A stretch of DNA of 64,000 nt from Xanthobacteraceae bacterium (GCA_019752575.1 JAIELW010000018.1:62001-126000); one strand, 5' to 3'. Counted from the first letter of the stretch, positions 1 to 7,625 are shown. Program-made: numbers and translations. The notes: a model not told the origin generated them from the sequence alone.

Positions 1-2
1 TC

Positions 3-629
3 AGGCGCGAAAGCGGCCTGCCCCCGCGCGATGCGCGCGAGCTGCGCCGCTACCGCCGTCGCCTGGCCGAAATCGGCGAAGTGAAGCTCAGGATCACGCG
101 CGGCGGCGATGCGCTCGATTGCGTGCAGGCTGCGCTGGAGCTCAAGCGCAACTGGCTTTCGGCGAAGGGTTTCACATCGTCCGTGATCGGCGATCCGCAT
201 TGGCAGTTGGCGCTCGTGTCGCTCGTCACCGGGCACGCCAATCTCCTCGCCTGCGCCCGCCTCGAAGTCGGCGGCAAGTTGGCGGCAATTGAAATTGCCG
301 TCACACACGGCAAACGCTGGCATGCCTTTTTGGGCGCGATCTCGCCGGAGTTCGCAAAATCCGGTCCGGGCCAGGTCCAGATGGCCGACACCATCGCGCA
401 CGCCCGCGAGCATGGCTTTTCCGCCTACGATCTGCTTTCGCCCGCCGACCCGTTCAAACGCGTCATCGCCACCGGCGCCGTCGCGGTATGCGACTACGCG
501 CTTCCCCTATCGCTCCAAGGGCAAGTTGCCGCCCGTGCCTTCCGCTTCGCGCCACAGGCAAAGTCCCTTTTAGGTAAGTTGCCCGCGCCGCTCCGCTCGG
601 CAGCAAAATCCCTGCTCCGCCTCCCCTAA
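3..629 (+). CDS. CelD/BcsL-type GNAT acyltransferase, C-terminal part (5' truncated)
   Basis: The reading frame is open at the left edge, so only the last 208 residues are present. The visible part has an Arg-rich segment (RRYRRRLAEIGEV) followed by an alpha/beta region in which long-chain residues (LELKRNWLSAKG, HWQLALVSLVTG, RLEVGGKLAAIEIAV) match the C-terminal half of the CelD/BcsL (FemAB-like GNAT) proteins found beside alphaproteobacterial polysaccharide genes. Such proteins are thought to acylate exopolysaccharide precursors; the substrate here is unknown. The frame ends at a TAA and is followed by a promoter region for the next genes, so it is the last gene of its transcription unit. 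Family assignment is moderate because the N-terminal half is missing. Confidence 0.6.
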   Translation, partial: RRESGLPPRDARELRRYRRRLAEIGEVKLRITRGGDALDCVQAALELKRNWLSAKGFTSSVIGDPHWQLALVSLVTGHANLLACARLEVGGKLAAIEIAVTHGKRWHAFLGAISPEFAKSGPGQVQMADTIAHAREHGFSAYDLLSPADPFKRVIATGAVAVCDYALPLSLQGQVAARAFRFAPQAKSLLGKLPAPLRSAAKSLLRLP

Positions 630-676
630 ACTCCTCATTTTCCCGACCCTTTCGCGGGCTAAAATTTTGGCCCCGA

Positions 677-703
677 TGTCGATTTGCGCCTCTCCCGTTC
701 GTC
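677..703 (+). promoter_or_regulatory. Candidate ECF42-type promoter
   Basis: TGTCGA at 677-682 is followed after 17 bases by CGTC at 700-703. This agrees with the -35 TGTCGA and -10 CG(A/T)C signature that I recall for ECF42 sigma factors. It lies 58 bases upstream of the first DGPF gene, which is followed by a gene for a sigma factor of exactly that group. Autoregulation of the three-gene unit is inferred. Confidence 0.6.
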
Positions 704-760
704 GTGTGGGTAGAAGCCGGTACATTTCTGGACCCGGCGGGAACTTAAGGAGAATACGAA

Positions 761-1177
761 ATGCGTTTCATGGTCATTGTGAAAGCCACCCAGGATTCCG
801 AAGCTGGAGTCATGCCATCCGAAGAATTGCTCGTCGCCATGGGCAAGTTCAACGAGGAACTCGTGAAAGCCGGCGTGATGCTGGAAGGTAACGGCTTGCA
901 GCCGAGTTCGAAGGGCGCGCGCATCGTGTTCGACGGCAAGAAGCGCAGTGTCGTCGACGGTCCCTTCGCCGAGACGAAGGAACTGATCGCCGGCTACTGG
1001 CTTCTTCAGGTGAAGTCGCTCGAGGAAGCGATCGAATGGATGAAGCGCTGCCCCAACCCGCACAACGATGGCGGCGAACTCGAAATCCGCCCGCTATACG
1101 AACTCGAAGATTTTGCGCCGGGTGAAGGCATCCGAATCCACGAGAAGCTCCAAAACGAAATGAAGGGCAAGAAGTGA
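761..1177 (+). CDS. YCII/DGPF-domain protein 1
   Basis: A 138-residue cytoplasmic protein made of one YCII-related (ferredoxin-like alpha/beta) domain. It carries the DGPF signature at residues 66-69 inside the stretch DGPFAETKELIAGYW, and begins MRFMVIVKAT as this family normally does. The start is well fixed by AAGGAG at 747-752, eight bases before the ATG. It is the first gene of a unit with a paralogue 7 bases downstream and then an ECF sigma factor. This is the hallmark arrangement of ECF42 sigma factors, which are co-encoded with DGPF proteins of unknown biochemical role. The function is likely tied to the sigma factor, but whether as sensor, enzyme or target is unknown. Confidence 0.9.
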   Translation: MRFMVIVKATQDSEAGVMPSEELLVAMGKFNEELVKAGVMLEGNGLQPSSKGARIVFDGKKRSVVDGPFAETKELIAGYWLLQVKSLEEAIEWMKRCPNPHNDGGELEIRPLYELEDFAPGEGIRIHEKLQNEMKGKK

Positions 1178-1184
1178 GGCCGTC

Positions 1185-1592
1185 ATGCGTTTCATGATCA
1201 TCGTCAAAGCGACGAAAGACTCCGAAGCAGCGCGGCCCGGCACGGACGAAATGTTCAAGGCCATGGCCGACTATCACGAGGAGTTGCAGAAAGCGGGCGT
1301 ACTCTTGGACGGCAGCGGGCTCAAACCCTCGAACCACGGCTGGCGCTTCACCTGGAAGGACGGAAAGAAGACGCAGACCGACGGCCCCTTCGCCGAGACG
1401 AAGGAACTGGTCGCCGGCTTCACGCTCATCCAGACCAGGACGCGCGAGGAAGCGCTTGAGTGGACCAAGCGCTTCCCGAACCCGGGCTTCGACGACGGCG
1501 CAATCGAAGTACGCGAGCTTTACTCGCTCGATGACTTCGATAGCCCCGAAATCGAACGCTTCCGCAAGATGGAAATGAAGAGCCAGCAGTAA
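1185..1592 (+). CDS. YCII/DGPF-domain protein 2
   Basis: A 135-residue paralogue of the preceding gene. The first ten residues are nearly the same and DGPF is again at 66-69 (DGPFAETKELVAGF), but the C-terminal tail (RELYSLDDFDSPEIERFRK) and the segment GLKPSNHGWRFTWKDG have diverged. It starts 7 bases after the stop of the first copy, so translation is probably coupled. Two DGPF paralogues beside one ECF42 sigma factor suggest either a heteromeric complex or separate inputs and outputs of the same regulator. No catalytic residues can be named from the sequence. Confidence 0.9.
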   Translation: MRFMIIVKATKDSEAARPGTDEMFKAMADYHEELQKAGVLLDGSGLKPSNHGWRFTWKDGKKTQTDGPFAETKELVAGFTLIQTRTREEALEWTKRFPNPGFDDGAIEVRELYSLDDFDSPEIERFRKMEMKSQQ

Positions 1593-1633
1593 GCGGCTTG
1601 CGTCGTTCACGATGCTGTGGTCGGTAGCTTCTC

Positions 1634-2899
1634 ATGGCTGCCGGTCCGCACCGCGCAATTGCCGCCGTTTTCAACATCGAGCGGCCGAAGCTGATTGCCT
1701 CGCTCACCCGCATCGCGCGCGATGTCGGCGTGGCCGAAGAGCTCGCGCAGGACGCGCTCGTTACAGCGCTCGAAGACTGGCCGGAAAACGGCGTGCCGGA
1801 GAAACCCGGCGCCTGGCTGATGCTCACCGCCAAACGCAAAGCCTTCGATCTGCATCGCCGCAAACAAATGGCCGCGCAGAAATACAACGAGCTTGGCCGC
1901 GACATGCGCGAAGAGGAAAGCTCGACGCCCGACCTCGATACCGCGCTCGATGACGATATCGGCGACGACCTGCTGCGGCTCATTTTCACCGCCTGCCATC
2001 CCGTGCTCTCGCAGGAAGCGCGCGTCGCGCTCACGCTTCGCCTGCTCGGCGGCCTGACGACGGACGAAATTGCGCGCGGCTTCATCGTGCCGGAGCCGAC
2101 CATCGCGCAGCGCATCGTGCGCGCGAAGAAAACGCTCGCCGAAAGCAAGGTGCCCTACGAAGTGCCACACGGCGAGGAACTCTCCGAGCGCTTGGCCACC
2201 GTGCTCGAAGTCATCTATCTGATTTTCAATGAAGGCTACGCCGCGACCTCCGGCGAGCGCTGGATGCGGCCGGAGTTATGCAACGAAGCGCTCCGCCTCG
2301 GACGCGTGCTTGCGGAACTTGCGAAAGACGAACCCGAAGTGCATGGCCTCGTCGCGCTCGTGGAAATCCAGATGTCGCGCTTTGCCGCGCGCGTGGACGC
2401 GAACGGCGATCCGGTGCTGCTGCTCGATCAGAATCGCGCGCGCTGGGACCGGCTGCTCATCCGCCGCGGGCTCGAAGCGCTTACGCGCGGCTACCAAGCC
2501 TGCGAAAGGTTGAACCGCCTGCCTGGCCCGTACATCCTGCAGGCCGAACTCGCCGCCTGTCATGCGCGCGCAAACAAGGCGGAAGACACCGACTGGGCGA
2601 AGATCGCCGGCATCTACGGCGCACTCGGAGTGATTTCGCCCTCGCCCGTGCTCGAACTCAACCGCGCGGTCGCGCTCGGTATGCTGATGGGGCCGCAGGC
2701 GGGCTTGGATATCGTGGATGCGCTCGCAAAAGATCCTGCACTGAAGAACTACTACCTGCTTCCAGCCGTGCGCGGCGATTTGCTTTCGAAGCTCGATCGC
2801 AAAGACGAAGCGCGCAAGGAATTCGAGCGCGCCGCGGCGATAACGCAGAACGAAAAAGAGCGCGCGGTGATGCTGCGAAGAGCAAGAACCTCATCCTGA
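1634..2899 (+). CDS. ECF42-type RNA polymerase sigma factor with C-terminal extension
   Basis: A 421-residue protein. Residues about 12-80 match sigma region 2 (RPKLIASLTRIARDVG, ELAQDALVTALE, WLMLTAKRKAFDLHRR). Residues about 110-170 match region 4 with its helix-turn-helix (LSQEARVALTLRLLGGLTTDEIA, IAQRIVRAKKTL). Residues 180-421 form the long helical extension (DUF6596/TPR-like) that is typical of ECF42 and absent from ordinary ECF factors of about 180 residues. There is no anti-sigma gene nearby, as expected for this group, where the extension is reported to control activity. It follows two DGPF genes. Its TGA stop at 2897-2899 lies inside a dispersed palindromic repeat, so the repeat has inserted at, or defined, the gene end. 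Confidence 0.9.
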   Translation: MAAGPHRAIAAVFNIERPKLIASLTRIARDVGVAEELAQDALVTALEDWPENGVPEKPGAWLMLTAKRKAFDLHRRKQMAAQKYNELGRDMREEESSTPDLDTALDDDIGDDLLRLIFTACHPVLSQEARVALTLRLLGGLTTDEIARGFIVPEPTIAQRIVRAKKTLAESKVPYEVPHGEELSERLATVLEVIYLIFNEGYAATSGERWMRPELCNEALRLGRVLAELAKDEPEVHGLVALVEIQMSRFAARVDANGDPVLLLDQNRARWDRLLIRRGLEALTRGYQACERLNRLPGPYILQAELAACHARANKAEDTDWAKIAGIYGALGVISPSPVLELNRAVALGMLMGPQAGLDIVDALAKDPALKNYYLLPAVRGDLLSKLDRKDEARKEFERAAAITQNEKERAVMLRRARTSS

Positions 2900-2980
2900 G
2901 GAGGCCGCGAAGCGGCCGTCTCGAAGGATGGGGCTTCATGGTTCGAGACGCGCGGCTTCGCCGCGCTCCTCACCATGAGG
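2889..2980. repeat. Cloverleaf-like intergenic palindromic repeat
   Basis: The outer arms CCTCAT (2889) and ATGAGG (ending 2980) pair, and the next arms GAGGAG and CTCCTC also pair. Inside are three further stems: GGCCGC with GCGGCC, TCTCGAA with TTCGAGA, and GCGCGGC with GCCGCGC. The whole folds as a multi-branched cruciform. I recognise it from memory as a dispersed repeat of Bradyrhizobium relatives. It includes the stop codon of the sigma factor gene. Confidence 0.7.
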
Positions 2981-3024
2981 ATTGTATCGCTTTCACGGCT
3001 CGCGCGTTTTCGCTTCATCGGGAG

Positions 3025-3043
3025 GGCCTCAGCGCAGGAGGCC
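3025..3043. repeat. Short hairpin GGCCTC/GAGGCC
   Basis: GGCCTC at 3025-3030 and GAGGCC at 3038-3043 form a 6-bp stem with a 7-base loop. It is the first of three consecutive palindromes in the spacer between the sigma factor and the polymerase gene. Confidence 0.5.
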
Positions 3044-3046
3044 GTA

Positions 3047-3072
3047 CCCATCTCGGATTTATCCGAGATGGG
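3047..3072. repeat. Perfect 26-bp palindrome, arm CCCATCTCGGAT
   Basis: Perfect inverted repeat with 12-bp arms at 3047-3058 and 3061-3072 and a two-base centre (TT). It has the same geometry as the next palindrome but a different sequence, and could be part of a dispersed repeat or a protein-binding site. Confidence 0.75.
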
Positions 3073-3083
3073 CATCTTGAATG

Positions 3084-3109
3084 TCCAAGTCGGCTACAGC
3101 CGACTTGGA
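3084..3109. repeat. Perfect 26-bp palindrome, arm TCCAAGTCGGCT
   Basis: Perfect inverted repeat with 12-bp arms at 3084-3095 and 3098-3109 and a two-base centre (AC). It lies 11 bases after the previous palindrome, with a centre-to-centre distance of 37 bases. Confidence 0.75.
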
Positions 3110-3225
3110 TGCGCCTCAATGACGATTATGAAGACCGGGTGCAGACCACGATGTCCTGGGCCGCAGGTGCCGCGGTAACTGCGGGCATTTTGCTCGCCCT
3201 CGCCGTTGCCCAATCCGCCGTATAG
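3109..3225 (+). CDS. Possible 38-residue single-pass membrane peptide
   Basis: A short frame beginning at the last base of the second palindrome encodes a charged N-terminus (MRLNDDYEDRVQTT) followed by an Ala/Leu-rich hydrophobic stretch (AAGAAVTAGILLALAVAQ), then a TAG at 3223-3225. The composition would suit a small transmembrane peptide, but no ribosome-binding site is visible before this ATG or the internal ATG at 3163. It may be chance in GC-rich DNA; I give it low weight. Confidence 0.22.
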   Translation: MRLNDDYEDRVQTTMSWAAGAAVTAGILLALAVAQSAV

Positions 3226-3240
3226 AACCGCCTTTTCTTT

Positions 3241-3255
3241 GTTCTTATTTTGTTC
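3241..3255 (+). promoter_or_regulatory. LexA (SOS) box, GTTC-N7-GTTC
   Basis: GTTC at 3241-3244, seven A/T bases (3245-3251), then GTTC at 3252-3255. This is an exact match to the alphaproteobacterial LexA motif GTTC-N7-GTTC, with the AT-rich spacer usual for it. It sits 33 bases before the start codon of a Y-family DNA polymerase, a classical SOS target. Confidence 0.85.
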
Positions 3256-3288
3256 TATGGTCTCCGGCCCTCGCACGAGTGCCGCGTT

Positions 3289-4533
3289 ATGGGCCGTTTC
3301 AGCTACCTGACCATCGACTTCAACTCCTACTTCGCAAGCGTCGAGCAGCAGATGGAGCCGCGCCTGCGCGGCCGCCCGGTCGCGGTGGTGCCGATCGCGA
3401 ATACCGACAAGACCTGCGCGATTGCCGCGAGCTACGAGGCAAAAGCATATGGCGTGAAGACCGGCACCCGCATCTGGGAAGCGAAGGAGCTTTGCCCGGA
3501 ACTGATCTGCGTGCCCGCGCGCCACGATCTCTACGTCGATGTCCACGAAAAGCTCAAAGCGCAGGTCGAGAATAACGCGCCGATTTTATTCACGGGCTCC
3601 ATCGACGAATTCACCTGCAAGCTGATCGGCGACGAATGCGAGCCGGACAACGCGAAGCAGATTGCGCGCAATATCAAGTCGAGCATTCGCGAGAATGTCG
3701 GCGAGTGCCTCACCTCCTCCATCGGCATTGCGCCGACCAAGCTCTTGTCGAAAATCGCATCCGACATGCAAAAGCCCGACGGGCTCACGCTGATCGAGCA
3801 GCACGATCTGCCCCACGTTCTCCATCCGCTACAGCTCACCGACCTGCCCGGCATCGCGCAAGGCATGGAAGCGCGGCTCCACCGCGGCGGCGTGCGCGAC
3901 GTCGCCGCGCTGCTTTCGCTGGAGCCGAAAGAAGCGCGGCATATCTGGGGCTCGGTCGGCGGCGAGCGCTATTGGTACGAATTGCACGGCGTCGATATTC
4001 CGGGTCTCAAGGAAGGCCGCCGCACCATCGGCCACAGCCGCGTGCTTTCGCCGGACATGCGCTCCCCCGGCCGCGCCCGCATCGTCAGCCGCGCGCTTTT
4101 GCTGAAAGCGGGAACGAGATTGCGCCGTTACGGTCTTGCCGCCGGCGCGCTCGGCCTTGCCGCGCGCCGCGCCGACCGGCCGAGTCTGGTGGCGGAAGCG
4201 ACCTTTTCGCCGACGCAGGATTCATTCACGCTGCTCGAAATTCTCGACGATCTGTGGCGGCAGTTTCCGCGCTCGCGCGAACCGTTCAAGAAAGTCTCGA
4301 TCTGGATATCGAGACTTGCGCCGGTCGAAAATCGGCCGCGCGATCTTTTCGTCGAAACGCGGCCCGACGGCTTCACCAAGAAAGAGATTCTCTGGCGCTC
4401 GGTGGACAAGCTGGTCGCGCGCTATGGCCGCGAGACCGTGACGCTCGCCTCGCAGAAGGACCTCGGCCTGCAATATCTCGGCGCCAAGATCGCCTTCACC
4501 CGCGTGCCGGACGCGCAGGAGTTCAGAGAATAG
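3289..4533 (+). CDS. Y-family translesion DNA polymerase (DinB/UmuC superfamily), SOS-regulated
   Basis: A 414-residue error-prone polymerase. Palm motif I is LTIDFNSYFASVEQQ with the metal-binding Asp at residue 10. Motif III is GSIDEF with Asp106 and Glu107, so the catalytic triad of DinB/UmuC is complete. The TSSIGIAPTKLLSKIASDMQKPDG block and the thumb helix-hairpin-helix (LTDLPGIAQGMEARL) follow; residues about 225-350 form the little-finger region. I chose ATG 3289 because the alternative TTG at 3250 would start inside the LexA box. It replicates across damaged template bases. There is no imuA or dnaE2 partner nearby, so it stands apart from the usual imuA-imuB-dnaE2 cassette. The exact subfamily (DinB-like or UmuC-like) is not settled. 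Confidence 0.9.
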   Translation: MGRFSYLTIDFNSYFASVEQQMEPRLRGRPVAVVPIANTDKTCAIAASYEAKAYGVKTGTRIWEAKELCPELICVPARHDLYVDVHEKLKAQVENNAPILFTGSIDEFTCKLIGDECEPDNAKQIARNIKSSIRENVGECLTSSIGIAPTKLLSKIASDMQKPDGLTLIEQHDLPHVLHPLQLTDLPGIAQGMEARLHRGGVRDVAALLSLEPKEARHIWGSVGGERYWYELHGVDIPGLKEGRRTIGHSRVLSPDMRSPGRARIVSRALLLKAGTRLRRYGLAAGALGLAARRADRPSLVAEATFSPTQDSFTLLEILDDLWRQFPRSREPFKKVSIWISRLAPVENRPRDLFVETRPDGFTKKEILWRSVDKLVARYGRETVTLASQKDLGLQYLGAKIAFTRVPDAQEFRE

Positions 4534-4809
4534 CTTCCCTTTTCGGTGCGCGCGGACCTGTTAGCCTGCCGATGTCCGATACCCGAGCGCTTTCGTGGCG
4601 GCGAACCGGACGGATTGCGCTCCGTGAAGAACCAGGCAGAAACGAAGCGGCAGATGAACGGCAGCTGAACGCGGCTTGCGAAAATTTAATGCGGCGACCT
4701 GCGCGCAGCGGGAACCGGATACGCGTGAGGCGCATTATATCCGCGCTTCACGGCATTCTCCCTCACAAACGCGCGCGGGGCCGTGCTACCGCGCTTGACC
4801 GGTGTACGC

Positions 4810-6279
4810 ATGGCTTTCGTGCGGCTGCCCTTCTTTCCCCGTGTCTCGCCCGCCATTATCGCCGCCTTTCTGGCGTCGGTGCTGATGCTGCTTGTGCCTG
4901 CGATCTGGAACGGCTTTCCGTTTCTGTTCTTCGACAGCGGCGCCTATTTCGAGCGCCCCTTCGACGGGTCTTTGAGCGCCGGCCGCTCCATGACCTATGG
5001 CGCGTGGCTCGCGCTGTTGCGCTTTCCGAATTTTTGGCCGGTCGCGATCGCGCAATCGGCGCTCAGCGTCTGGACGATCTACCTCGTGCTGCGCACGCAC
5101 GGGCTTCGCGACCGCCCCGTGGCGCTGCCGCTGGTACTGCTTTGCACCGCCGCTTTCCTTGCCCTTGCGACGGCGCTGCCGTGGTTCGCGGGCCAGTTGA
5201 TGCCCGATCTTTTCGCCGGTCTCGCGGTGGTCGCATTCTATCTGCTCCTTTTCAAGCGCGAAGACCTGCATCGTTTCGAGCGCTTTGCCCTGATTGCGCT
5301 GATCGTATTCGCGGGTGCTGCGCATAACGCAACCTTCGCGGTCATGATCGCGCTGACGGCGGCGGCAGCTGTCATCTTTCTAGTCAACCGGGAAATCGTG
5401 AAGGCCGCCGGCCTGAAGCTTGCGGCAATCGCCGTGCTTCTGACCGCGCTTGCGGTGCCTTCGATCAATTTCGCGCTCGCAGGCCAGTTCGCCTGGACGC
5501 CCGGCGGTATGAGCTTCATCTTCAGCCGTCTCGTGCAGGACGGCATTGTCGCGCGCTACCTGAAGGACAATTGCCCGGACCGCGCGATCAAGCTCTGCAA
5601 ATTCGAAAAGCAGATTCCGAAAACGGCCGACGACTTTCTCTGGCATCAGGGCCTGAAAGGCCCGTTCGTCTCCATCGGAGGCTGGACCGACGGCGCCGAG
5701 GAAATGAAGCGGATCGCGATCGGCAGCCTGCTCCGGTATCCGGGCATGCACGTGCAGACCGCGCTTCAATCGACCGCGATCCAGCTCGTGCGCGTGAAAT
5801 CCGGCGACGGACTCGTGCGCGAGGTCTGGAGCGCCTACGAGGCTATCACGCGTCTCGCGCCGGAAATGAATGTCGCCGTGAACACATCGCAGCAACGCTT
5901 CAACCTGATCGGCAGGACTGTCGATGCTTTCAATCAGTTTCACGTTCCGTTGACGCTCGGCGCGATGGCGCTCTTGCCGCTCCTGCTCTTGCTCGCGTGG
6001 CGGCGCGGAAATCTGCGCGACACCGATCTTTTCGCCGCAACGCTGATCCTCGCGCTGCTCGCAAACGCCTTCGTCACCGGCGTGCTCTCGAACCCGCATC
6101 ACCGCTATGGCGCGCGCATAGCATGGATCGCGCCGTTCCTCTGGTCGGTGGTGCTGGTGCAACTGTTCGTCCTGCGCCGTGAATGGCAGGAAAGCGCAAT
6201 CCGCTGGCTCATCGAGGCGGGTCTCCTACCGAAGCCTGCTACGATCGAACTGCCGGTGAAGAAGGAAGAAGAAAGTTAA
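4810..6279 (+). CDS. Polytopic inner-membrane protein, possible GT-C-like
   Basis: A 489-residue protein with about ten to twelve hydrophobic helices (for example IIAAFLASVLMLLVPAIW, IYLVLRTHG, LVLLCTAAFLALATALPW, LALLANAFVTGVL). A loop of about 110 residues around positions 230-340 carries CPDRAIKLCKFEKQIP. The first loop FPFLFFDSGAYFERPF has an acidic residue after the first helix, as seen in GT-C glycosyltransferases, but I cannot identify a family. ATG 4810 is used; an upstream TTG is in frame. The 276 bases before it hold no feature I can support. Its stop overlaps the stop of the convergent esterase gene. Confidence 0.75.
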   Translation: MAFVRLPFFPRVSPAIIAAFLASVLMLLVPAIWNGFPFLFFDSGAYFERPFDGSLSAGRSMTYGAWLALLRFPNFWPVAIAQSALSVWTIYLVLRTHGLRDRPVALPLVLLCTAAFLALATALPWFAGQLMPDLFAGLAVVAFYLLLFKREDLHRFERFALIALIVFAGAAHNATFAVMIALTAAAAVIFLVNREIVKAAGLKLAAIAVLLTALAVPSINFALAGQFAWTPGGMSFIFSRLVQDGIVARYLKDNCPDRAIKLCKFEKQIPKTADDFLWHQGLKGPFVSIGGWTDGAEEMKRIAIGSLLRYPGMHVQTALQSTAIQLVRVKSGDGLVREVWSAYEAITRLAPEMNVAVNTSQQRFNLIGRTVDAFNQFHVPLTLGAMALLPLLLLLAWRRGNLRDTDLFAATLILALLANAFVTGVLSNPHHRYGARIAWIAPFLWSVVLVQLFVLRREWQESAIRWLIEAGLLPKPATIELPVKKEEES

Positions 6280-6974
6280 GCCTTCGCGATCTTGTCGAAG
6301 ATTTCCGCGAGCGCTTCGGGTGCGGTGATGTGCGGCGAGTGGCTCGCATCCATCTCGAACACTTGCCAGCCCTCGTTCCGGGCGCGATCCATAAATTGCC
6401 GGAACGGATCGCCGGGGTTGTGCCGCTGCGCATAGATATACGTGCGCGGCATCTTCGGTTCGCCGTTTTCGAGTAACAACGGCTCCTGAAAACAGGCGAG
6501 CGGCTGGTGCATGCGGCGCGGCATGATCCAGTCCACATCGCGCGGCAAAGTATCGGGCGGCACCGGGCTCGGCGGCAGCTTCCAGCCATCGACCGCTCCT
6601 GCAAGTCTGCGCTCCCGCTCTTCCGGGGTCACGAGGTCGAACACGCTTTTGCCATGCGTCGGCACGAAGGCGTCGAGATAAACGAGTTGCTTGATCCGGT
6701 CGGCCGCGAGATCAGCGACGCCGGTCGCAACCATGCCGCCGTAGGAATGCCCGATCAGGATCGCGTCGCGCACGTCTTCCATGCGCAGCACCATCAGCAT
6801 GTCCTGAATGTGCGTCTCGAGGCCGATCGCGGAGGTAGCGAGATGCGCGCGCTCGCCTAAGCCCGTGTAGGTCGGCGCGATCAGTTCGTGGCCTTTCGCG
6901 CGCATCAAGGGGTGCATCTTCTTCCACACCCAACCTGCGGACCAGGCGCCGTGCGCAACGACGAAGGTGGCCAT
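6276..6974 (-). CDS. Alpha/beta hydrolase, EstC/salicylate-esterase-like
   Basis: A 232-residue alpha/beta-fold hydrolase. The N-terminal strand and oxyanion region FVVAHGAWSAGWVW is typical of the plant methyl-esterase/EstC subgroup. The nucleophile elbow is GHSYGG (Ser77), and the catalytic His lies in DASHSPHIT near residue 212. A cap region with MPRRMHQPLACF sits between. It probably hydrolyses a small ester; the substrate is unknown. Transcription is convergent with the membrane protein gene, and the two stop codons overlap (shared bases 6276-6279). The start is 30 bases downstream, in transcription order, of the higA stop, so it may be read through from higBA. Confidence 0.85.
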   Translation of the reverse strand: MATFVVAHGAWSAGWVWKKMHPLMRAKGHELIAPTYTGLGERAHLATSAIGLETHIQDMLMVLRMEDVRDAILIGHSYGGMVATGVADLAADRIKQLVYLDAFVPTHGKSVFDLVTPEERERRLAGAVDGWKLPPSPVPPDTLPRDVDWIMPRRMHQPLACFQEPLLLENGEPKMPRTYIYAQRHNPGDPFRQFMDRARNEGWQVFEMDASHSPHITAPEALAEIFDKIAKA

Positions 6975-7003
6975 CTGATTATCCGTTGCTTGCCTGAAAA
7001 AAT

Positions 7004-7303
7004 TTACGCCGCCGCATCGACTGGCTCGATCTTGGCAACCTCTTTGCCGATCTCTTTCCGGGCAACCAGCAAATCATGATCCTTCTGAAGATTCAGCCAA
7101 AAGTCCGGAGAAGTTCTGAAGAACTTTCCCAAGCGCAATGCCGTGTCGGCGGAAATTCCAAGTTCCTCGCGCGCGATACGCTCAATGCGCGTCCGCGGAA
7201 CACCGCAGGACTTGGCGACTGCATAAGACGTCAAATCCATCGGCAGGAGAAACTCTTCGCGAAGCACTTCGCCTGGATGCATCGGCGCAAGTTTCTTGGC
7301 CAT
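7004..7303 (-). CDS. higA: HigA antitoxin
   Basis: A 99-residue antitoxin with an XRE-type helix-turn-helix (residues about 24-48: LTSYAVAKSCGVPRTRIERIA) preceded by MHPGEVLREEFLLPMDL, the signature start of the HigA/VapI family. It is expected to bind and inhibit HigB and, with it, to repress the operon at the two GTATC-N7-GATAC sites upstream of higB. It follows the toxin gene by 35 bases; toxin-first order is characteristic of higBA. The C-terminus ends in an acidic/Ala-rich tail (EIGKEVAKIEPVDAAA). Confidence 0.92.
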   Translation of the reverse strand: MAKKLAPMHPGEVLREEFLLPMDLTSYAVAKSCGVPRTRIERIAREELGISADTALRLGKFFRTSPDFWLNLQKDHDLLVARKEIGKEVAKIEPVDAAA

Positions 7304-7338
7304 CTAATCCTCCTATATCGGCCGGGCCATTCCAGCCA

Positions 7339-7620
7339 TCAGTGATAATCGACGATCTCCACGTCCTCGGCATCTTTTTCTAACCATCGAAAACAGACGC
7401 GAAACTGCCGATTGATTCGTATCGAGTGTTGTCCTGTCCGATCCTTTTTTAAGGCTTCCAGAAAATTATGAGGCGGCATGCGGAGATCATCGAGACATGT
7501 AGCTGCATTCAGCATCCGCAATTTACGGCGAGCGACCTTCAAAATCGCCGAAGGGAAACCCTTTGGATTCTCACCTTCGAAGACGGCCTTGGTCCGCGGA
7601 TCCTTGAAGCTCCGGATCAT
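7339..7620 (-). CDS. higB: HigB toxin (RelE-fold mRNA interferase)
   Basis: A 93-residue basic protein of the HigB/RelE family (plasmid maintenance killer). It begins MIRSFKDPRTKAVFEG and has the typical ARRKLRMLNAATCLDDLRMPPHNFLEALKKDR core and a C-terminal HSIRINRQFRVCFRW strand pair. This family cleaves ribosome-bound mRNA. Length and order (toxin then antitoxin) fit a normal intact higBA. The start ATG at 7620 lies only 8 bases from the first operator, and the predicted promoter would begin transcription at or within a few bases of the ATG, so the mRNA may be leaderless. Confidence 0.92.
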   Translation of the reverse strand: MIRSFKDPRTKAVFEGENPKGFPSAILKVARRKLRMLNAATCLDDLRMPPHNFLEALKKDRTGQHSIRINRQFRVCFRWLEKDAEDVEIVDYH

Positions 7621-7625
7621 GCGGA

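Noticed and set aside
4534-4809. Possible tRNA or small RNA in the 276-base gap before the membrane protein gene
   Set aside because: I find no T-loop GGTTCGA-type sequence, no acceptor pairing and no clear terminator; nothing supportable is seen.
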